DNA from: Parvimonas sp015257355
GTDB taxonomy: Bacteria > Bacillota > Clostridia > Tissierellales > Peptoniphilaceae
DNA: 64,000 nt
NCBI RefSeq assembly: GCF_050262165.1
Contig: NZ_CP189844.1
Direction: 5' to 3' (one strand)
Positions 51,529-60,382 of the stretch are shown here, one piece after another; position 1 is the stretch's first letter, and each line of letters opens with the position of its first letter. Made by a program: the position numbers and the translations under genes. The notes below the pieces were generated by a model, which searched no databases, was not told the origin of the DNA, and was given only the letters and a program-made list of their open reading frames with translations.

Positions 51529-51666
51529 TTACCTTCCACTCTTTTTAGTTTGCGCTAGTGCACTCCCAGCTACAGACTTTGATGTCTTGCTGTAACGACT
51601 ATCACGAAGAACTTTGCTTGCTTTCGAAGCAACTGCCTTAGATGTTTGCTTTGAGTTCTTAGCCAT
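51529..51666 (-). CDS. Small basic phage protein
   Basis: A protein of 45 residues (MAKNSKQTSKAVASKASKVL then RDSRYSKTSKSVAGSALAQT). It is rich in Lys, Ser and Ala, like many small phage proteins. AGCGAGGTGATTGGCA precedes the ATG. It is the first gene after the restriction island terminator and probably opens the early transcript, before the structured leader. Confidence 0.65.
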   Translation of the reverse strand: MAKNSKQTSKAVASKASKVLRDSRYSKTSKSVAGSALAQTKKSGR

Positions 51667-51721
51667 TGCCAATCACCTCGCTTTCTATAAATATTTTATC
51701 CAATATTTCACCCCCTCAGTT

Positions 51722-51851
51722 CGACACTAGATGTCGATAAAATCACTAAAAATAGGCTTCTTAAGTATAAAAAAATAGAGCTATTAATAGCTCTGTTCAA
51801 ATAGAACTTGCTACAAATAGCTCTTTATAACTATCGACAACTCCTGTCGAT
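51722..51851. promoter_or_regulatory. Twin inverted repeats TCGACA-N5-TGTCGA
   Basis: TCGACA / TGTCGA with a 5-base spacer occurs at 51722-51738 (CTAGA) and again at 51835-51851 (ACTCC). They flank the terminator at the end of the restriction island, 107 bases apart. Such twin sites are a typical operator pattern, perhaps controlling early phage transcription. The binding protein is unknown; the HTH of the 622-residue protein, whose gene ends here, is one candidate. Confidence 0.6.
51770..51795 (-). terminator. Terminator of the restriction island
   Basis: A perfect stem AGAGCTAT-TA-ATAGCTCT followed on the minus strand by a run of seven T (after one A). It lies about 60 bases past the stop of the 622-residue gene and closes the island transcript. 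Confidence 0.85.
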
Positions 51852-51852
51852 T

Positions 51853-53721
51853 TTAAAGTTGAGTTATTTTATTGTGTGTACAAAAGTCTCGTATTTCACT
51901 CAAATCCTTGGCATAAAGATGTTGCAGTATGAATTCATACCACTGATGATCAGTATCCGAGTTTTTCAAGTTAACACTCGAATCATTGATTATTTTCATA
52001 CTAATTTTATATGGTAAATGTAATGCTAAGCAAATTAGTATTAAAGTATTAATAGAAACAGTTTTACCTGAAATACATCTACCCACAGTTTCATGGTTCA
52101 ACATTGCTCTTTCGGCAATTTGCTTATTATTAAGGTTTCTCCATTTCATTACGATTTCTAAATTCTTACAATAATCCTGGGTTAAGGACAAATATACGTC
52201 ATTTTCCTCTTTTAAAACTTCTGCTAATTTCGTCCTTTGTTTTTCTGGTGTTGAATTTTCAAATCCATCATGATAAATTATATCAAAATCAACAGTGGTA
52301 TTTTTATCACGATTTAAATAGCACTCAGTACTATAGCGTTCCTCTTGGATATTTTTAATTTTGAGTTCAAATACCAAGCAGCATTCTTCCATATGTTTTC
52401 TAGCATAATGGGTTAATCTTTGTACTCCAAAAATATCCTTTTCAACATACAGCGGAAGATTCAATACAAAATGTGAATCGACAAAAATGTACTCGCCTTT
52501 TTCAATTTTTTCACGAAATGGCTGACTAGTATATTTAAGCAAAGCCGCATCATAAGCGGATATAGAAAAAGTTTCATTTTTCTTTAAATATTCTTTTTTA
52601 TATGCTGTATGTGGCTCTACATAATGCCCATCTAAATAAATAAAAGCTCCAGCGGCTATATCATATCCTGCTTCAATCAATCTGATTTTAGCAGCAGTTC
52701 TCGAAACTCCATAAAAGTTGGATAATTCGTCAATCAAAGGCTGGATAATATCTAAAACATCAAATAAATCAGTTTTTCTGCGAATTTTAGAAATCAATTG
52801 CTCTGTCTTGATCTTAAATTGCTTCAAAGGCATTTGAATTTTTGGCGCAAGCGAATTTGCTTGCCACTCCATCCAATCAACAGAAGTTCTAGTTTGACCA
52901 AGTATCCCACCAATAACCTTACAACCTATATTTGATAGTGAATTGTCGTAAAGTCTAGCAAGAGCAAATGCTTTTTGATGAATACCCCAGTGAACACATT
53001 CATGAACTATAGTATTGTTCATAACTCCTAAATTTGACAAAAACGAAGCTTCTTTGTCGACTAGAATTGTTCCTCGCTTGAAACTCTGTTTGATATACTC
53101 GCCTTTTGAAGTATCATAAACTTCTGCTTCAGAGGTCTCAAAAAAGCATCTCCCAAAAACTGTTTTATCAGCAGTTATTCGTGTGAATTCTAGCTTTGCG
53201 CCCATAGTTTCGGTTAGTTTTAAAGGATCTAAATATGTAGGCTCTTTTAAAGCATCAGGATAATATTTATTTAAAAAATCTTCTGACACTCTTTCCAAAT
53301 CATTAGTTGAAATAACGGCAACTAGAGAATCGTCTAGAGGTGATTGAACTTTATTTTTACCGTTATAAAGTCCATAGTTCAGAATATTAAAATCTTCTAA
53401 TTGTTTATCTAAATCACCTGTACATTCTAATAACAGCCATACTGTTTTTTCTTCATAATCATCGTAGTGATAATCCCCCTCTTGGATATTGAAAACAACT
53501 GAGATGGCTACAGCAAACTGTATTTCAGTGTCAGGCTTATCTTCAACCCAGACGTGTTCAACTTTTACGTCTGATATCTCAATTTCGCCTACTCTATGAA
53601 GCTTGTAGGATAGTCCTTCTACGTAGTCCGCATTATCTCTAAGAAATTCTTCAGCAACCGACCAGAAATTATTGTCAAATCTTCTTTTAATGTAATCTGT
53701 AAATGAGCGGTTTACTGCCAT
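51853..53721 (-). CDS. ImmA/IrrE-type metallopeptidase with C-terminal HTH
   Basis: A protein of 622 residues with AAAAGGAGGAATT before the ATG. The zinc peptidase motif is NTIVHECVHWGIHQ (HExxH at about residues 237-241), and DWMEWQANSLAPKIQMPLKQ supplies the distal Glu and the family's MP motif. The C-terminal 90 or so residues form an XRE-like HTH (NKQIAERAMLNHETVGRCIS, GKTVSINTLILICLALHLPY). The first 200 and the 400-520 regions are unassigned. IrrE-type peptidases cleave repressors in response to stress or DNA damage. A joined peptidase and HTH in a restriction operon suggests a regulator or damage-triggered switch. It ends the operon. Confidence 0.85.
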   Translation of the reverse strand: MAVNRSFTDYIKRRFDNNFWSVAEEFLRDNADYVEGLSYKLHRVGEIEISDVKVEHVWVEDKPDTEIQFAVAISVVFNIQEGDYHYDDYEEKTVWLLLECTGDLDKQLEDFNILNYGLYNGKNKVQSPLDDSLVAVISTNDLERVSEDFLNKYYPDALKEPTYLDPLKLTETMGAKLEFTRITADKTVFGRCFFETSEAEVYDTSKGEYIKQSFKRGTILVDKEASFLSNLGVMNNTIVHECVHWGIHQKAFALARLYDNSLSNIGCKVIGGILGQTRTSVDWMEWQANSLAPKIQMPLKQFKIKTEQLISKIRRKTDLFDVLDIIQPLIDELSNFYGVSRTAAKIRLIEAGYDIAAGAFIYLDGHYVEPHTAYKKEYLKKNETFSISAYDAALLKYTSQPFREKIEKGEYIFVDSHFVLNLPLYVEKDIFGVQRLTHYARKHMEECCLVFELKIKNIQEERYSTECYLNRDKNTTVDFDIIYHDGFENSTPEKQRTKLAEVLKEENDVYLSLTQDYCKNLEIVMKWRNLNNKQIAERAMLNHETVGRCISGKTVSINTLILICLALHLPYKISMKIINDSSVNLKNSDTDHQWYEFILQHLYAKDLSEIRDFCTHNKITQL

Positions 53722-53735
53722 GCGAATTCCTCCTT

Positions 53736-54986
53736 TTATTCAATAAACGTATGAATAACTTCACGTATATCGATATATTCTTCTGTAATTATCAAATCAT
53801 TGCTTCCGCCATATATATCATCAAGCTGAAAATGAATCTTTGTGTCTCTATTTTCGGAAGGTAAAATTAATGCAGAATATGTATTTGCAAATTTTTGTCT
53901 TTTTGAAACAGGATCCTTTATTCCTCTCAACATAAACATATATGCAATTTGCTTATAATTCATCCCTCTAATATATGAATAATACTTTGCATCAAAAATT
54001 AATTGTATCTTAGAATCTTCGCAGTAGTGATCTGGTGAAATATACTGAGCAGGTTTCGCGCCATTTGTATGAAACGATTTCTTTTCAAAATGTAATCCAC
54101 TTGGTGATATTTTATCAAAAACAATTGCATGTGAAGCATCAACACCCTTATAGAGTTTACATAAATAATCAGTTACCATGTCTTCCCAAATAGAAGAAAA
54201 TGAATAGTGCTTTAAATAATATGCTCCACCAATGTTTACCTCTGAAAAATAAATAAGCAAATTATCTATTAACTGCTGCTCAGTATCTTTGAATGTTTGT
54301 TGTCGTAGTTGTGACAGAACATTTAAAACGTATTCTCTTTCTTCTAAAAAATTTAGCTCAGGGAAGTCTTGCCCCGTTGATGATGCATTGATAAAAACGC
54401 CAAATTTCTGAATAGTATAATCTATGGCAAAAATCATGCATTCTGTAATAAAGTTTGAAAAATGGTAATTTTTACGATAGTAAAGTGGAAACATAACCAC
54501 ATCACCTTTCACTATAAATTTTTCACTTTTACTAATGGTTTCTTTCCAACTTAATCGCCCGCCAGTATTGGGTTTTATAAAAGTTTTATCCTTAAAATAT
54601 AGTCCATAATTTACGAAGTAATCATAAATTCCGAAGAAAGCAGCGAACGGATAATTTGAACTAAATGTTTTGCCCGCAGCCTCACCTATATACAATTCAG
54701 GCCTTTTTTGTGAATGCTTTGAAATGCAATCAAATATTGCCCTAGCATCATTTTCAACTTTAGATACTTTGTAATGTTTTGGAAATACAACCAATAAATC
54801 ATCATTATCATTTGTAACAAAACCCACAAAATCTAAAATTGTTTCTGTATCTCCTGTTTTTTCTCCGGTGATTGAATCATATAAGTCAACTTCTTTTATA
54901 TCGCGATTTTCATCAAGATTGAAACCATGCGAACTAAATAGAGAAGAATTATATTTTTCTCCGTCATGTGCACATGTTTTAATCAT
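53736..54986 (-). CDS. McrC/LlaJI-type restriction nuclease subunit
   Basis: A protein of 416 residues with AAGGAGGCAGGC before the ATG. The N-terminus (KYNSSLFSSHGFNL; TILDFVGFVTNDNDDLLVVF) resembles the LlaJI restriction endonuclease family that partners McrB-like motors. The PD-(D/E)xK core appears as EDSKIQLIFDAKYYSYIRGM, with D and K in DAKY, and the acidic residue upstream in the ICSE-like helix is less certain. It lies 10 bases after the McrB-like gene. The motor and nuclease would form one GTP- or ATP-driven complex that cuts DNA lacking the island's methylation. Confidence 0.85.
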   Translation of the reverse strand: MIKTCAHDGEKYNSSLFSSHGFNLDENRDIKEVDLYDSITGEKTGDTETILDFVGFVTNDNDDLLVVFPKHYKVSKVENDARAIFDCISKHSQKRPELYIGEAAGKTFSSNYPFAAFFGIYDYFVNYGLYFKDKTFIKPNTGGRLSWKETISKSEKFIVKGDVVMFPLYYRKNYHFSNFITECMIFAIDYTIQKFGVFINASSTGQDFPELNFLEEREYVLNVLSQLRQQTFKDTEQQLIDNLLIYFSEVNIGGAYYLKHYSFSSIWEDMVTDYLCKLYKGVDASHAIVFDKISPSGLHFEKKSFHTNGAKPAQYISPDHYCEDSKIQLIFDAKYYSYIRGMNYKQIAYMFMLRGIKDPVSKRQKFANTYSALILPSENRDTKIHFQLDDIYGGSNDLIITEEYIDIREVIHTFIE

Positions 54987-54996
54987 GCCTGCCTCC

Positions 54997-55992
54997 TTAA
55001 TAAGGATATGTAGTAAGACCAGGTACTAAAAATCCATTAATAAACTCAACGCTAAAAACTTTATCCACACCAAAGTTTTTATATAGATCATCGTAGCTAT
55101 TGATGCTCTTATCAAAAAGACTTATTCCAGTTTTCATCATTGAAACACCTTGTACATCTTGCCATAAATAGATTAGCAATTTGTTTTTAAGCATTTTATT
55201 AATCTTCTCGTTCGCTGATGTAGCTACTGTTCCAACAGCAGAATGCGAATCAGTTACCAACGTTGAATTAAAATCGATAAAAAACTGTCCCACTTGTTTA
55301 TCTTCTTTCTTTCCTAAACCATGCTCCTTGTCTGTAATGAACTTATTTAAAGCCATATAAAATGACTGCCATGTTGTATCCAAATCATTTGTTCTTACAT
55401 TATCGACTGCAATTTTTACTTTCGGATTATTCAAATGAGAATCTCTTGCTCCAGTGGTCTTATCAATAACAGGATCAGTAGAAATATATTCCCAATCAAA
55501 TCTTCTTTTAAAGGCTGTATCCATTGGAAATACATTCTGGTCATTCATATTTACAGTACATATGATATTAAAGTTAGATGGGAGCTTAACTTCATCTGTA
55601 GTTAATGTAGGAATTTTATCTGCAATATTTTTATTTCTAATTGGATATCTGCTTTCGAAATGGCTGTCACGGTCAAGCAACTGAAATACATCTCCAAATA
55701 TAGCAGCTACATTTCCTCTAGAAAGTTCTTCAAGTATTAAGAATACTTCCTTGCTACTATCTGCATACGCCTCCATCAAAGCACTTGTAAAAGGGCCTTC
55801 CTTAAAAGTAAATGGCGTAGGTGCCCCTGGAGTAGTATCTGGTAACAATTGTCCAACAAAATCTGTATATAAGAATTCCGGGTGGATTGTTACCCTAAAC
55901 TTCTTATCATCTCCAAAAGCCGAAAGTCTATCTTTTATTTCATAACTTTTACCTGTTCCAGGTGCCCCAAATAAAATAAGTTGTTCGTGCAT
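54997..55992 (-). CDS. McrB-like AAA motor
   Basis: A protein of 331 residues. Walker A is LILFGAPGTGKSYEIKDRL (about residues 5-23). Walker B and signature region is FLILEELSRGNVAAIFGDVF followed by QLLDRD, and the sensor region is CTVNMNDQNVFPMDTAFKRR. These are the McrB family hallmarks (E-x-x-RGN). There is almost no N-terminal DNA-reading domain before the motor, so recognition must come from another subunit, perhaps the 321-residue neighbour. GGAGAAAAAGAC precedes the ATG. Confidence 0.92.
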   Translation of the reverse strand: MHEQLILFGAPGTGKSYEIKDRLSAFGDDKKFRVTIHPEFLYTDFVGQLLPDTTPGAPTPFTFKEGPFTSALMEAYADSSKEVFLILEELSRGNVAAIFGDVFQLLDRDSHFESRYPIRNKNIADKIPTLTTDEVKLPSNFNIICTVNMNDQNVFPMDTAFKRRFDWEYISTDPVIDKTTGARDSHLNNPKVKIAVDNVRTNDLDTTWQSFYMALNKFITDKEHGLGKKEDKQVGQFFIDFNSTLVTDSHSAVGTVATSANEKINKMLKNKLLIYLWQDVQGVSMMKTGISLFDKSINSYDDLYKNFGVDKVFSVEFINGFLVPGLTTYPY

Positions 55993-56005
55993 GTCTTTTT
56001 CTCCT

Positions 56006-56971
56006 TTAAATAAAATATTTTTTTACATAATTCAATAAGGTTTGGCACCTTGCAAATTTATCACTTGAAGCTGAAAAACGTCCAGTGTAAGTTGTGACAA
56101 AGTTTTCATACTCACTATAATCGATTAAGTACCCTTGTTTATATGCAAAAATGGCCATAGGCAATGTTTCAATCCAATAGAATTTTTCTGCACTTCCATT
56201 AAAATCAACTGTAGTGGCAGTTTTGGAAATAAGCTTTGCAACCATTGGGTTTGCCTTCCAAGTAAATTCCTTATTTTTAAATTCAATTTTATAATTATCA
56301 TCCTCGTAAGTATCCGTAACAACATTATAATTTCCAGCATAATTTGGCGAATAAGTCTGCAAAAAAGATTTCAAATCTTTAGGTATCGCTGACGGCACAA
56401 TTGATCTATTATTAAATATCTCTACATATTCCATACCAGCAGAACATAAGCTGGATAAATGGCGAAGTATCATTGTTGCAGTTATTGTCTTATTCAATAT
56501 ATTAATAAAGCAGAATTTATGATTCGCTATACTATAGCTTGGTGACAATAAATAATCATCAGCATACTCAAGTAAAGTTGGAAAAACAGTCTGTGATATA
56601 AAGGCCGTTCTTGTGTTTTCCACAGCTCCAGATACAAATAAATACATCATGATTCGTCTACAAATACATTTTGTACCTGATGAATATACATAGCACCCAT
56701 TTTGCAAATAAGTGTTTCTGTTGGCTGGGTTAATCTCAAACTCTTCTACCAAGACCCCATTTGAATTTCCTTTTTTATAAAAAGGAAATTGAGTTTTTAT
56801 ATCGATATAGTCGATCCTATTAACTTTCAATTTTGGATTATAAGAATTTACTGCTGCTATCATTCTGTTTTCAACATAGCTAATTTTGGTAACACCAGCA
56901 GGTGGTGTTACATCTACAGAATTGAACCCAGCAGGGAATTGTTTATTGTTCAAAATAATTATTCGTTCCAC
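56006..56971 (-). CDS. Unknown island protein, possible specificity subunit
   Basis: A protein of about 321 residues from a GTG with GAGGTGAG upstream (another GTG lies three codons earlier). It is aromatic-rich with mixed alpha/beta composition, no membrane segment and no HTH or nuclease motif that I can name. The N-terminal 40 residues (MERIIILNNKQFPAGFNSVD) look like a domain start, and a Cys pair (GTKCICRRIM) lies near residue 105. It lies between the methyltransferase and the McrB-like motor with short gaps. Since that motor lacks its own reading domain, this may supply target recognition. That is inference from context. Confidence 0.6.
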   Translation of the reverse strand: MERIIILNNKQFPAGFNSVDVTPPAGVTKISYVENRMIAAVNSYNPKLKVNRIDYIDIKTQFPFYKKGNSNGVLVEEFEINPANRNTYLQNGCYVYSSGTKCICRRIMMYLFVSGAVENTRTAFISQTVFPTLLEYADDYLLSPSYSIANHKFCFINILNKTITATMILRHLSSLCSAGMEYVEIFNNRSIVPSAIPKDLKSFLQTYSPNYAGNYNVVTDTYEDDNYKIEFKNKEFTWKANPMVAKLISKTATTVDFNGSAEKFYWIETLPMAIFAYKQGYLIDYSEYENFVTTYTGRFSASSDKFARCQTLLNYVKKYFI

Positions 56972-56982
56972 TATTCTCACCT

Positions 56983-58845
56983 CTATTCAAAAATATCGTA
57001 GTTTGTTACCAAAACTTCTTCACGCGGATATTTAATCCCTGTTTTTCCAATATCTATCATGTTGTATCCATGCTCCTGTATCCAGTCTAACAAAACATGA
57101 TGTTCTTTTCCGTTATGCTTAACGACATTAGACAACATAAATTTGTAGCCACTTCTATCTATCTCGCGTATAAACGCCAACAGTTCAACCTCATTCTTTG
57201 CATTCCAACCTTCAAGCCCTCTTTTTCCATCATTATATTCGGCGTTTGTAATGAAATATGGTGGATCAAAATAAAAAATCGTATCAGATGGAAACTGAGA
57301 ATGATCAATTGATTTATATGGACCGCACAAAAGTTCATATTCAGGAGCCTTAACTCTAAAATTATTTATTCTTTCTTTTATGCTTTCGCAATATTCATTG
57401 TTTCCTATTGGCGTATTCATTTTCTGACTTCCATTAAATCTGATCATGTTTTGAAATGCATATATTTGTAAAACAAACAGATTCAAGGGCGACTTATCAT
57501 TTTCGTTGTAATGATTTCTTAGTCTCAAATATGCTTCTTTATCTTTCTTAACCAAGCTATATTCATTTACAACATTTTCGACAGATTGAATAAGCTTTTG
57601 TGAGTCGCTATTGATTAGCATATCGATAATTTCGTATACATATCTGTTGTACTCTACATAGTAAGTTTTATTCAAAGCGACAACATTAGCTCCAACATTA
57701 AAAGCTCCGCCCATACAGTCAACAAAAGTTCCTACATGCTTTGGTAGCTGCCTGATTATCATAGGCATCAAAGGGTCTTTGCTTCCTGAATAATTAAGAG
57801 GAGATTTGTTAATGCTTCTATCCTTCTTGAAATAAATAATTGCTTCTTTTAGATCATCGCCATTTCCTTTATAACTAGAGTTATTAGTCGAATACTCACG
57901 ATAATCATTTGTTTCAACAAACACTTCACCATTTTCTGCAAACAGTCTTGCCATTTTAACAAGTTCATCTAATGCAATAAGTGACTGATTGCTGTAGCTT
58001 ATTAACACATGTTTGAAATCTATTTGTCTAAATAAATCTTCAAACTCCGATACAACCTTTTGCTTATTTGAGTATCCTGATAGTTCTCTATTGCATCTTC
58101 TACCAGTTTTTCCAAAAATTTCTGGAGAATCATATTTTGTTATCGTTTCTAGCAAATGATATGAATTTGTATACTGCGTTATTGTATAGGGTGGATCGAT
58201 ATAAGCGATATCTCCACTTATATGCCTAACCAGAGAATTAGTGTTTTCTTTATAAACACTGTTATTTCCATGAAGCGGTTTCTCACATAATTCAAGTGGT
58301 ATCAATTCAAAAGTTTTTAGTGACCTTTGCTCCCAGAATTTAAAAAAAGCTTGATAAGTACCTGAAGTATTTGAAACTTTTAGTACCGATTCCAATAGTG
58401 ATGCTATTAAAAACGAATATTCAGCATCATTTATTACCGCTTGCTTATAGAGTTCTTCAATGTCAATACGCATCCCGTCAATTTTAGTCGCATTCTCTTC
58501 TGTAAAATACATCCTATCTCCTACGGGAGTATAATTGTTATAAATGAAAAATTCAGAAGAAGGCTTATACTGTTGCTTATTCAGCCACGTAAAAGGATCT
58601 TCTCCATATTTTTTTACAAACAAAGTAAAATCAGGTATTGCAGCATTTAATAGTTTTGCTCTTGCTATTTCGCTTGCGAATGACATATAATCATTTGCAA
58701 TAATTGAATACTTATCTTTGAAATAATCTCCAACAGAAGATGTACCAGAAAATAAATCTGCAAAAACATCTCCATCAATCTCATATTTTTCAATAACACT
58801 TTCTATAAAACTTAATAATTTTGTTTTGTTACCAAGATAGCGCAT
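56983..58845 (-). CDS. Tandem Dam-type (D12) adenine methyltransferase
   Basis: A protein of 620 residues made of two D12-class units. The first has MRYLGNKTKLLSFI, motif I FADLFSGTSSVGDYF and motif IV IAYIDPPYTITQY (about 210-222). The second starts near residue 345 with LNYSGSKDPLMPMIIRQLPK, has a changed motif I (FVDCMGGAFNVGANV) and motif IV FYFDPPYFITNAEY (about 550). Double methyltransferases of this type (as in M.FokI) modify the two strands of an asymmetric site. It protects host and prophage DNA from the McrB-McrC-like pair downstream. It is the second gene of the operon, after the short HTH gene. Confidence 0.92.
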   Translation of the reverse strand: MRYLGNKTKLLSFIESVIEKYEIDGDVFADLFSGTSSVGDYFKDKYSIIANDYMSFASEIARAKLLNAAIPDFTLFVKKYGEDPFTWLNKQQYKPSSEFFIYNNYTPVGDRMYFTEENATKIDGMRIDIEELYKQAVINDAEYSFLIASLLESVLKVSNTSGTYQAFFKFWEQRSLKTFELIPLELCEKPLHGNNSVYKENTNSLVRHISGDIAYIDPPYTITQYTNSYHLLETITKYDSPEIFGKTGRRCNRELSGYSNKQKVVSEFEDLFRQIDFKHVLISYSNQSLIALDELVKMARLFAENGEVFVETNDYREYSTNNSSYKGNGDDLKEAIIYFKKDRSINKSPLNYSGSKDPLMPMIIRQLPKHVGTFVDCMGGAFNVGANVVALNKTYYVEYNRYVYEIIDMLINSDSQKLIQSVENVVNEYSLVKKDKEAYLRLRNHYNENDKSPLNLFVLQIYAFQNMIRFNGSQKMNTPIGNNEYCESIKERINNFRVKAPEYELLCGPYKSIDHSQFPSDTIFYFDPPYFITNAEYNDGKRGLEGWNAKNEVELLAFIREIDRSGYKFMLSNVVKHNGKEHHVLLDWIQEHGYNMIDIGKTGIKYPREEVLVTNYDIFE

Positions 58846-58857
58846 TATTTATCACCA

Positions 58858-59034
58858 TTACTTTCTGTCGTTTTTTCGTCTAGGATCTTCTGGCTTTTGT
58901 GCATACATAGGAATTAGCCATGTGTTGCCTAGCAATACAGCCCCATCAATACGCCCCTCTTTACAAAGCGTCGCTATTCGACGTCTTGATATATTCCATT
59001 TCTCTGCCATTTGAGTTGTTGTCACGAGTTCCAT
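58858..59034 (-). CDS. Short HTH (excisionase-like) protein
   Basis: A protein of 58 residues: MELVTTTQMAEKWNISRRRI then ATLCKEGRIDGAVLLGNTWL and IPMYAQKPEDPRRKNDRK. This is a MerR/excisionase-type winged helix (Q-x-A-x-x-WxISRRRxxxLCxxGRI), the small HTH that precedes many methyltransferase or helicase genes. GGAGGGACTAC lies before the ATG. It is the first gene behind the promoter at 59077-59105, so it may control the island. Confidence 0.8.
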   Translation of the reverse strand: MELVTTTQMAEKWNISRRRIATLCKEGRIDGAVLLGNTWLIPMYAQKPEDPRRKNDRK

Positions 59035-59076
59035 GTAGTCCCTCCATACTAACCATAACTATAACTATTTAACTAT

Positions 59077-59105
59077 ATTATATTCCCTTTAGGGAACATT
59101 TTCAA
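59077..59105 (-). promoter_or_regulatory. Promoter of the restriction island with embedded operator
   Basis: On the minus strand TTGAAA (59100-59105) and TATAAT (59077-59082) are 17 bases apart. The spacer contains the inverted repeat TTCCCT-AA-AGGGAA (59083-59096). Several TAGTTA repeats follow before GGAGGG and the HTH start. An operator within the promoter implies repression, most likely by one of the two HTH proteins of the island. Confidence 0.75.
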
Positions 59106-59168
59106 GTGTAAATATATTCTGGTAAGCAAACCACTCTCAGTTTACCTACGGGCCATTTTACTCTACCT

Positions 59169-60352
59169 CTATTCAGTTGCTATCTCAAACTCTGTTCCAT
59201 CATAAAACTTTATCTGCAGCCTACCATCTTCGAATACTGTAATGTGGTCCATAAACTCCATCATAAGTGCTCCATCAAATTCTTTTACTTCCCCGGCACC
59301 TGCATGCTGCATAAGCAATCTAGTTTTATACCTCAGAAGCACATCCTCGCTAGCAATATTCTATTGCCACTCTCTTTGTAGTCTTCCAGGTGCTCAGCTA
59401 TCTCAGTCCAGCTCATTACGAACAGCTTCGTAAAACTTTCCTCAGTAACATATCGATTGCTGCAAACCTTATGGCCATTTGCCATATTGCAGGAACCACA
59501 GCTCCGCTTCACTATCTTGGTGCCTTTCTTAGTTGTATACTTAACTCTGGAGTAGGTGTGTCCGCAATTTCCGCAAATAATCTTAGCGTACAAAGGATTA
59601 ACTTCACTTCTCTGAGCATAGGCATTTATAAAATGCTCTTTGCTGTAATTGCTGCGCCTTTCAATCTCCTGTTAAACTGCTTCCCAAGTATCAATGTCTA
59701 TAATCGGCTCGTGATCTTCTTCAATATGGTACATCTGAATGCTTCCATCGTTCATCACCCTTTTCTTTGAAAGGAAATCTGCAGTATAACTTTTCTGCAA
59801 AATGGCATCACCCATGTACTTTTCATTTCGAAGCATAGAGTCCAGTGTACTTGCCTGCCAGTTGTATTTTCCATCCCAGCTTTTTAGCTTCTCTGCTTTG
59901 AATATCCTGGCGATATAATCAACCGTCTTTCCTGATAAATACTCCTTATAAAGCTTAACCACTATCTTGGCCTGCTGCCTGTTTACAATCAGATGCCCTT
60001 CCTCATCCGCATCATACCCTAAAAAGCGCTTTGTGCTCATTTTGTGTTAGCCCTGTTCAAATCTTCTACGGATTCCCCAGGTACAGTTCTCTGAAATACT
60101 GCGGCTCTCATCCTGGACCAAACTTGAAAGAATGGTGAGAAGCACCTCCCCCTTTGCATCTAAAGTATTTATATTTTCCTTTTCAAAAATGATGCCGATT
60201 CCTAAATCCTTCAGTTCTCTTACATAGTTCAGACAATCCAACGTGTTTCTGTCAAATCTGGAAATCGACTTTGTAATGATAAAGTCTATCTTTCCTGCTC
60301 TGCAGTCTGCAATCATTCTATTGAAGCTCTGGTCTGTTTTCATTTGTACCAC
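59169..60352 (-). pseudogene. Large serine recombinase, broken and truncated
   Basis: Pieces of one TndX-like recombinase line up on the minus strand. From 60352 the catalytic domain lacks its first 70 or so residues, including the Ser, but has FNRMIADCRAGKIDFIITKS and ISRFDRNTLDCLNYVREL. A recombinase domain (MSTKRFLGYDADEEGHLIVN ... SMLRNEKYMGDAILQKSYTA), a zinc ribbon (CGNCGHTYSRVKYTTKKG) and the coiled-coil end (FMDHITVFEDGRLQIKFYDG) up to a TAG at 59169 follow. At least three frame breaks separate them. It is more G+C-rich than the phage and is the relic of another element. Confidence 0.88.
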
Positions 60353-60382
60353 TACAATGGCGTAACAGCAAAGGAGAATTAG

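Noticed and set aside
51722..51851. LexA (SOS) boxes
   Set aside because: The repeats are TCGACA-N5-TGTCGA, which does not match the Gram-positive CGAAC-N4-GTTCG box.
53736..55992. Plain McrBC (modification-dependent) system
   Set aside because: The same operon contains a tandem adenine methyltransferase, which a modification-dependent nuclease would not need, so a restriction-modification system is more likely.
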